DNA of 29,269 bases from CAZKUN01 sp964555935 (GTDB lineage: Bacteria; Armatimonadota; Zipacnadia; Zipacnadales; VGFC01). Positions 24,307 to 29,269 of the stretch are shown here, piece by piece. Location: assembly GCA_964555935.1 (NCBI GenBank), contig CAZKUN010000104.1:1-29269 (forward strand), written 5' to 3'. The translations under genes were made by a program, and so were the position numbers. The notes under the pieces were generated by a model, which was given only the letters and a program-made list of their open reading frames with translations, was not told the DNA's origin and ran no database searches. How positions within the stretch are numbered: the stretch's first letter is position 1; each line of letters begins with the position of its first letter.

Positions 24307-26493
24307 ATGGAGACAACACTCGCGCTCGCCCTATTGATGGGCGCCGGGCTTTTGGGGGCAAGGATCGCGCGGCTCGTGCGGCTGCCGTCCGTCACCGGCT
24401 TCATCTGCACGGGGCTGTTGCTCGGCCCATCCGGGCTGAACCTGATTGCGCACGAGCAGATCAAAGACACCGGGCACTTCACCGACATTGCGCTCATGCT
24501 CATCGCGTTTGGCATCGGCGAGCACCTCGACTGGCGTCATCTCAAGAAGTCAATCCGCAGCGTCGGCTACATCGGCGTCCTGGAGTCATCCGGCGCGTGC
24601 CTATTCGTCGCGCTAGGCACGTTCGGCGTGGCCTGGATGACTCAGATCGGCCCGGGCGGCTGGGGCGTGTTGGAGTACGTCTGCCTCGCGGCGCTGCTGG
24701 GGGGTGTCGCGACCGCGACGGCGCCGGCGGCAACCGTTCACGTGATGCGCGAGCTGCGAGCCTCCGGGCCGCTGACCCGCACGTTGATGGCGGTTGTGGC
24801 GCTCGACGACGGGCTGGCGATCATCGTGTTCGGCGTCGTGCTCGCGGTGGTGAGCACGGTCTCGGGAGCCGCCGGTGGGAGCCTCTTCCTCGCGGTGGGA
24901 CATGGCTTCGGGGATGCGCTCGGGTCGGTGATGATCGGGATCATCTGCGGGCTATTGATCGATATTATCGTCCACCGGCTGAAGCGCCGGGGGGAGATGC
25001 TGACGGCGGGCCTCGCCCTCATCCTCCTGGGTGGCGAGGGGAGCCGACTCCTCGGGCTGGAATCGCCCCTCCTGGTTGGGATGGCAGCAGGCTTCACGAT
25101 CGTCAACCGCGACCGGCGCGACGTGCGAGTGTTCAGGGCGATCAACGATTTCGAGCCGCCCATCTACGCGCTGTTCTTCACCTTGGCGGGGGCCCACCTC
25201 GACGTCGGCGCTCTCGTCGCCGCGGGGGCTGTGGGCATCACCTACGCCGTGCTACGCGTGGCGGGAAAGATGTGCGGTGCGTACGTGGGCGCGACGCTGT
25301 CTGACTCGCTCGACACGGTGCGCAAGTACCTTGGGTTCGCGCTGGTGCCGCAAGCGGGTGTGGCGATTGGCCTGATTCTGACGATCCAGGCCAATGAGGC
25401 ATTGGCGGAGTACGCCGCGATCGTCATGCCAGTGGTGCTGGCGGGCGTCGTGCTCAGCGAGCTGCTCGGGCCGCTCTCGGCGAAGCACGCCGTGGTCCGC
25501 GCCGGTGAGGTCGGGCGCGCGGCCGCGGCAGAGCCGGTGGGGCTAGAGGGGCTTAGGCCGAGCCAGCTCGACGAGATCGAGTTGGTGCCCTGGATTTGGC
25601 CGCAACTGCAGAGCCCGGACAACGCGACGGATACCGTTCTTTTTGGCGTTCGACACCCGGTAACGGCGCCTTCGGTCGCGAGAGTGTCGACGCTGCTGGC
25701 GCACTACTACGACGCCACACCTGTCGCCCTGGCCGTCGAGACGGACATCAGCGAAGACGACTACGCAGATACCAAGGAGGCCCGGGACACGGCGGCCTTG
25801 TTCGATGCGGCCACCAAGGAGGCCGGCTCGCTCGGGTATCCGCTCCAAACGCGCGTGGCCCACGGCACGGACGTGCCCCATGAGATCGCGTCCGCGGCGA
25901 CTGATGCGAAGGCACGGGCCATCGTGCTCGGGCACCCGGTAGGCTCATCACATCGCGCCTTCCGTCGGGTCGTTGACGCTGTCGCGGAGGAGGCGGGGGT
26001 GCCAGTGGTCATCGCCCGCTTCGCCGGGTCGCTTCACACCAGGCGGATTCTCGTGCCCGTCGGCGAGCGGGAGGAGCTTGTTCCGGTACAGCCGCTGATC
26101 CACGCGCTCTCGGCTGTCGACGAGCATGAGATCACCATCCTGCACCTTCTGCCGTCGGGCACCGGGCCGGATGAGGTGGAGGCGGATCGCGAGCGAATCC
26201 ATACATGGATCACCGCTCAGGGCGTCAATGAACCGGTGCGATGCGAGGCGGTCCCGACGGACTCGCGACTTGAGACAATCACCGAGGCGGCGAGCGATCA
26301 CGACGTGATACTCATGGCCCTCGACCGGCCAGGGGGACTTCACAGGGCGTTCTTCGGATCGCTTGCCGAGGAAGTGGCGATGAGCGTCAATAAGCCGATC
26401 ATGCTCGTCGGTGGCGGAGCGTGCGACATGTCGCCCGACCCAAGCCTCGGGCTTCCGGGCGGCGACTCGGAGGAACGCGGAGACGAGAAGTAG
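24307..26493 (+). CDS. CPA2-type cation/proton antiporter with two Usp domains
   Basis: 728 aa. Residues 1-395 are a KefB/NapA-like Na+(K+)/H+ exchanger (PF00999) with about 12-13 helices; FICTGLLLGPSGLN at 32-45 and the ion-binding acidic pair Asp167-Asp168 in VVALDDGLAII are visible. After a linker, two cytoplasmic universal-stress-type domains follow: about 440-572 (VLFGVRHP ... IVLGHPVGSSHRAFRRVVDA) and about 578-703 (RRILVPVGE ... VILMALDRPGGLHRAFFGSL). The first retains a Gly-rich nucleotide-binding-like loop; the second is more degenerate. Such tails are thought to regulate the exchanger through adenine nucleotides. The ATG at 24307 follows TAGGGA by 4 nt. The next gene starts 47 nt after its stop on the same strand. 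Confidence 0.9.
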   Translation: METTLALALLMGAGLLGARIARLVRLPSVTGFICTGLLLGPSGLNLIAHEQIKDTGHFTDIALMLIAFGIGEHLDWRHLKKSIRSVGYIGVLESSGACLFVALGTFGVAWMTQIGPGGWGVLEYVCLAALLGGVATATAPAATVHVMRELRASGPLTRTLMAVVALDDGLAIIVFGVVLAVVSTVSGAAGGSLFLAVGHGFGDALGSVMIGIICGLLIDIIVHRLKRRGEMLTAGLALILLGGEGSRLLGLESPLLVGMAAGFTIVNRDRRDVRVFRAINDFEPPIYALFFTLAGAHLDVGALVAAGAVGITYAVLRVAGKMCGAYVGATLSDSLDTVRKYLGFALVPQAGVAIGLILTIQANEALAEYAAIVMPVVLAGVVLSELLGPLSAKHAVVRAGEVGRAAAAEPVGLEGLRPSQLDEIELVPWIWPQLQSPDNATDTVLFGVRHPVTAPSVARVSTLLAHYYDATPVALAVETDISEDDYADTKEARDTAALFDAATKEAGSLGYPLQTRVAHGTDVPHEIASAATDAKARAIVLGHPVGSSHRAFRRVVDAVAEEAGVPVVIARFAGSLHTRRILVPVGEREELVPVQPLIHALSAVDEHEITILHLLPSGTGPDEVEADRERIHTWITAQGVNEPVRCEAVPTDSRLETITEAASDHDVILMALDRPGGLHRAFFGSLAEEVAMSVNKPIMLVGGGACDMSPDPSLGLPGGDSEERGDEK

Positions 26494-26505
26494 AAACCGG
26501 GAGAA

Positions 26506-26525
26506 ACGCGCTCGATCGAACGCGT
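26506..26525. promoter_or_regulatory. 20-bp near-perfect palindrome abutting a ribosome-binding site
   Basis: ACGCGCTCGATCGAACGCGT is a palindrome except for one mismatched pair (C at 26511 against A at 26520). It ends directly before AAGGAGG (26526-26532), the ribosome-binding site of the acetylesterase-like gene. It could be an operator for local control of that gene or a translational hairpin. No second copy was noticed. Confidence 0.35.
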
Positions 26526-26540
26526 AAGGAGGCGTGAGAT

Positions 26541-28091
26541 TTGACTAAGCGACATATTGGGCTGATCGGCATTGCCACGCTGGTCGCGGTTCTGCTAGCG
26601 GGCCTGGCGTCAGCGGATGTGAAACTACCGTCCGTGCTGGGCGACAACATGGTCCTGCAGCGCAACCAGCGCGTGCCCGTCTGGGGATGGGCGGACGCGA
26701 AGGAGAAGGTCACGGTTACGTTCCGCGACCAGACGGCCAGCACGTGGGCCGACGAGGACGGGACGTGGCAAGTGACGCTGCGGCCCTTGACGACCGGGGA
26801 GCCGGCGGACCTCACCGTCGCGGGGAAGAACGCGATCACGCTGACGAACGTGCTGGTTGGCGAGGTGTGGGTCTGCTCCGGCCAATCGAACATGGGTATG
26901 GTCGTGCGTAGCTGCAACAACGCCGAGGCCGAGATTGCGTCGGCGACTTACCCGAACATCCGGCTGTTCTCAGTGCCGCGCATACCCTCGACGGAACCGG
27001 TGGATGATTGCGATGGCTCGTGGTCAGAGTGCAGCCCGGAAACCGTGCCGAACTTCACGGCGGCCGGGTATTTCTTCGGGCGGAAGCTATACCAGGAGCT
27101 CGGCATCCCAATCGGGCTGATCAACACGTCGTGGGGCGGCACGCGATGCGAGGCGTGGACGAGCGCGCCGGGACTGGAGGCCTACCCGGAGCTTCAGCCG
27201 ATCGCTGACTCCTGGGCCAAGGCGGAGGAGAACTACCCAACGCAACAAGAGAACTACCTGAAGAAGGTCGAGGAGTGGAAGGCCGCCGTTGAGAAGGCCA
27301 AAGCCGATGGCAAGCCGCAACCGCGCAGGCCCTATGGCCCCCTCTTCTCTCAGAAGCAACACCAGCCGTCCGCGCTCTACAACGGGATGATTCAACCGCT
27401 CATCCCCTTCGCGATCCGGGGCGCGATCTGGTACCAGGGCGAGTCGAACGCCGGACGCGCGTACCAGTACCGGACGCTCTTCCCGGCGATGATCAGCGAC
27501 TGGCGGGAGAACTGGGGCCAGGGCGCGTTCTCGTTCTACTTCGTGCAACTCGCCAACTTCATGGACGTCGCGCCCGACCCACAGGACAGCGCGTGGGCAG
27601 AGCTTCGCGAGGCGCAGTCGATGACGCTCTCGCTGCGTAACACAGGCCAGGCCGTCATCATCGACGTCGGCGAGGCGAAGGACATCCACCCCAAGAACAA
27701 GCAGGACGTGGGGCTGCGCCTGGCGCTGAACGCGCTGAAGAAGGACTACGGACAGGACATCGTCTTCTCAGGTCCTACGGTTGGCGCGTGGAGGGTTGAT
27801 GGCAGCGCGATCCGCGTGTACTTCGATAACGTGGGAACGAACCTCGTGGCGAAGGACGGCGAGCCGGTGAAAGGCTTTGCCATTGCCGGCGAGGATCAGC
27901 AGTTTGTCTGGGCGGACGCTGTGATCGATGGTGGTGCGGTCGTGGTGTCGACCGCGAGCGTCGCGAATCCGGTGGCGGTGCGATACGCGTGGGCGAACAA
28001 CCCCGTCTGCAATCTGTATAACGCGGTTGGGCTGCCGACGAACCCGTTCCGAACGGACGAATGGCCAGGCGTCACGATCAACAACAAGTAA
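26541..28091 (+). CDS. Secreted sialate O-acetylesterase-like protein (SASA family)
   Basis: 516-aa exported SGNH-type esterase (PF03629) that removes O-acetyl groups from sugars. The TTG start at 26541 is supported by AAGGAGG 8 nt upstream. A signal peptide covers about 1-25 (IATLVAVLLAGLASA). Then a beta domain (VLGDNMVLQRNQRVPVWGWA), the nucleophile motif CSGQSNM with Ser116, GLINTSWGGTRCEAW at 192-206, GAIWYQGESNAG at 294-305, and the Asp-His pair DIHP at 381-384. A ~55-residue Lys/Glu-rich stretch (about 225-265) sits between the halves as in many relatives. All catalytic elements look intact. It probably removes acetyl decorations before the neighbouring hydrolases act (inference). Downstream is a bidirectional terminator. 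Confidence 0.92.
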   Translation: MTKRHIGLIGIATLVAVLLAGLASADVKLPSVLGDNMVLQRNQRVPVWGWADAKEKVTVTFRDQTASTWADEDGTWQVTLRPLTTGEPADLTVAGKNAITLTNVLVGEVWVCSGQSNMGMVVRSCNNAEAEIASATYPNIRLFSVPRIPSTEPVDDCDGSWSECSPETVPNFTAAGYFFGRKLYQELGIPIGLINTSWGGTRCEAWTSAPGLEAYPELQPIADSWAKAEENYPTQQENYLKKVEEWKAAVEKAKADGKPQPRRPYGPLFSQKQHQPSALYNGMIQPLIPFAIRGAIWYQGESNAGRAYQYRTLFPAMISDWRENWGQGAFSFYFVQLANFMDVAPDPQDSAWAELREAQSMTLSLRNTGQAVIIDVGEAKDIHPKNKQDVGLRLALNALKKDYGQDIVFSGPTVGAWRVDGSAIRVYFDNVGTNLVAKDGEPVKGFAIAGEDQQFVWADAVIDGGAVVVSTASVANPVAVRYAWANNPVCNLYNAVGLPTNPFRTDEWPGVTINNK

Positions 28092-28145
28092 GTGCCGACG
28101 AGGTGGAAGCGCATCGTTACGCGCCTCGCGATGGACGAGAAGCAC

Positions 28146-28176
28146 AACTGGGATTCCCGCCAAGGGAATCCCAGTT
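28146..28176. terminator. Bidirectional intrinsic terminator hairpin
   Basis: AACTGGGATTCCC (28146-28158), loop GCCAA, GGGAATCCCAGTT (28164-28176): a perfect 13-bp stem with a 5-nt loop, followed by TCGTTTG on the plus strand. It lies between the convergent genes ending at 28091 (plus) and 28203 (minus) and can serve both. The T tract is short and broken, so efficiency is uncertain. Confidence 0.8.
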
Positions 28177-28202
28177 TCGTTTGCTCTGGCGTCCGCGGCT
28201 TC

Positions 28203-29269
28203 TCACCGCCATTCTACAGCGGCCGCGATGCCCGGCGGGCCAGAGATGTCAGGTATGTCCATCTTGACAGTAAACTCGGCTGAGAAGTCCGCGCGAATTG
28301 TGGCCGGCTCGGTGGGAGTGTCCTGGCGAGCAACGATCTCGTCGTACTCGTCGGTGATCGTCACGTGGACCTCGACATCCCTCGCAGGCCCCGTGCCCGA
28401 GTTGACAACCTGGCCGCTGATGTAGAGCGTGTCGCCCTCGATAAACCAGCGCGGGCTGACGACCTGGCATTCGGCGTCTGACGACTCCGCGTCAACAGGC
28501 GTGACCGGATCGGGAGGCGTCGCGCCGATCGGTCCCGTCGAGGGGTCCGACGGGTCCTCGCGCGAGCCCAGCACGCCTCCCTGCCACAACGCCCACAAGA
28601 CAACGACGCCCACCAGTATGATGAGAGCGGCGCCGACGACTATCGATGTCCAGTTGGTCTGGCGTCGATCCGCACCCGGCCTGATCGTGCGAGGCGGCAT
28701 GCGGGCGGGTTGCATCGGCGCGCGTGAAGTCGGTTCCGGTGGTCTGTCCGCGGTCATCGTGTCACCCCCCATTGCATCCGACATGGTAGACGGCTCTCCA
28801 AGACGCGCGAGACTGAGCGCCGCGGCTTCGCGCACGGACGGCGCCGGGTCGTTGCGCGCCTCGCGCAGTGGCTCGGCGGCGTCGCTGCCACCCATACTGC
28901 CCAGAGCCAGCGCGGCTTGAGCGCGGACGTTTTCAGATTCATCACTCAACGCCGCGACCAGCGGGTCGGTAGCCGCCGGGTTGGCGCACTCGCCAAGAGC
29001 CAGCGCCGCGCGCCATCGCCGCTCATCAGGCGCCGCCTGGAGTTCCTCCACAAGCGCGTTGACCGCGGGCATCCCCAGCCGACGCAAGGCGGACAGCGCC
29101 GACTGACGGACGCGGTCGCTGTCGTCGCCCAGAGCAACCACGAGCGCAGGACAGGTGTCTTCCGCTTGCAGCTCACCCAACGCCTCTGCCGCCTCAGCAC
29201 GGACGCCCTCGGTGGAGTCGCCCAGGGCCTCGGCGAGGGCGGGGGCTGCCTCAAGTGCTTGGAGCCCCC
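28203..29269 (-). CDS. HEAT-repeat, single-TM, FxLYD-like protein (5' end outside window)
   Basis: The reading frame stays open to the right edge; at least 354 residues are visible and the start lies beyond 29269. The N-terminal half has about four to five HEAT/PBS-lyase-type repeats (GVRAEAAEALGELQ, DRVRQSALSALRRLG, NVRAQAALALGSMG, SVREAAALSLARLG). A Pro/Arg-rich linker follows, then one membrane helix (IVVGAALIILVGVVVLWALW), an Asp/Pro/Thr-rich linker, and a C-terminal FxLYD/CARDB-like beta domain (TLYISGQVVNSGTGPARDVE, VHVTITDEYDEIV). The order implies cytoplasmic HEAT repeats and an extracytoplasmic beta domain. Function is unknown; a scaffold or envelope-sensing role is possible. It shares the terminator at 28146-28176. 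Confidence 0.85.
   Translation of the reverse strand, partial: GLQALEAAPALAEALGDSTEGVRAEAAEALGELQAEDTCPALVVALGDDSDRVRQSALSALRRLGMPAVNALVEELQAAPDERRWRAALALGECANPAATDPLVAALSDESENVRAQAALALGSMGGSDAAEPLREARNDPAPSVREAAALSLARLGEPSTMSDAMGGDTMTADRPPEPTSRAPMQPARMPPRTIRPGADRRQTNWTSIVVGAALIILVGVVVLWALWQGGVLGSREDPSDPSTGPIGATPPDPVTPVDAESSDAECQVVSPRWFIEGDTLYISGQVVNSGTGPARDVEVHVTITDEYDEIVARQDTPTEPATIRADFSAEFTVKMDIPDISGPPGIAAAVEWR

Noticed and set aside
24204..25304. Plus-strand frame of 366 codons overlapping the antiporter start
   Set aside because: Arg/Gly/Ala-rich out-of-frame shadow; the antiporter frame has membrane helices and conserved residues.
1..29269. CRISPR arrays, tRNA or rRNA genes
   Set aside because: No regularly spaced direct repeats and no cloverleaf or rRNA-like stretches were seen by eye.

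Overview
This is a GC-rich bacterial window with tightly packed genes on both strands. Nearly every recognisable product is an exported carbohydrate-active enzyme, an esterase or a membrane transporter. Lineage cannot be fixed from the sequence. The mix (DUF4091/GH123-like proteins, LamG-bearing hydrolases, a GH106-like protein, a ceramidase-like protein, a DUF6785/DUF6784-type membrane protein, RAYT/REP elements, MalFG-type ABC permeases instead of SusCD) resembles uncultivated Planctomycetota, Armatimonadota or Hydrogenedentota-like bacteria; this is an inference from gene repertoire only.

Left part (1-9000). After a 5' stretch with no convincing gene come a secreted glucoamylase-like/GH144-like protein (+, 648-2420), a minus-strand sugar ABC permease pair (4139-5065 and 2447-4132) whose MalG-like member carries an extra region of about 275 residues after its first membrane helix, a gene of unknown function split by a frameshift near 5700 (5149-6359, minus), an amidohydrolase (+, 6487-7383) and a neutral-ceramidase-like protein (+, 7489-8937). 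A REP-like hairpin lies between the last two.

Middle (8934-21188). A minus-strand run with short gaps encodes a large LamG/TIM-barrel hydrolase, a DUF4026-DUF2314-type protein and a secreted alpha/beta hydrolase. A divergent secreted CBM/TIM-barrel hydrolase (+, 14573-16447) converges on a GH106-like protein without an evident catalytic barrel (minus, 16535-19042). The two tails meet in a perfect inverted repeat. A polytopic membrane protein (+, 19266-21188) follows.

Right part (21189-29269). A second, related inverted repeat lies just in front of a REP-associated tyrosine transposase (RAYT, 21300-21977). Then come a DUF4091/GH123-like secreted protein (minus), a CPA2-type cation/proton antiporter with tandem Usp domains (+), a sialate O-acetylesterase-like protein (+), a bidirectional terminator, and a HEAT-repeat/TM/FxLYD-like protein that runs off the right edge.

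Working model (inference): a scattered glycan-utilisation region in which exported hydrolases and esterases de-acetylate and cleave complex heteropolysaccharide, and an ABC importer and possibly the polytopic membrane protein take up products. No sugar-binding protein, transport ATPase or dedicated regulator is visible. The most distinctive signals are the REP/RAYT hairpin system, whose two long hairpins both start exactly 7 nt after a stop codon, and the enlarged MalG-like permease.
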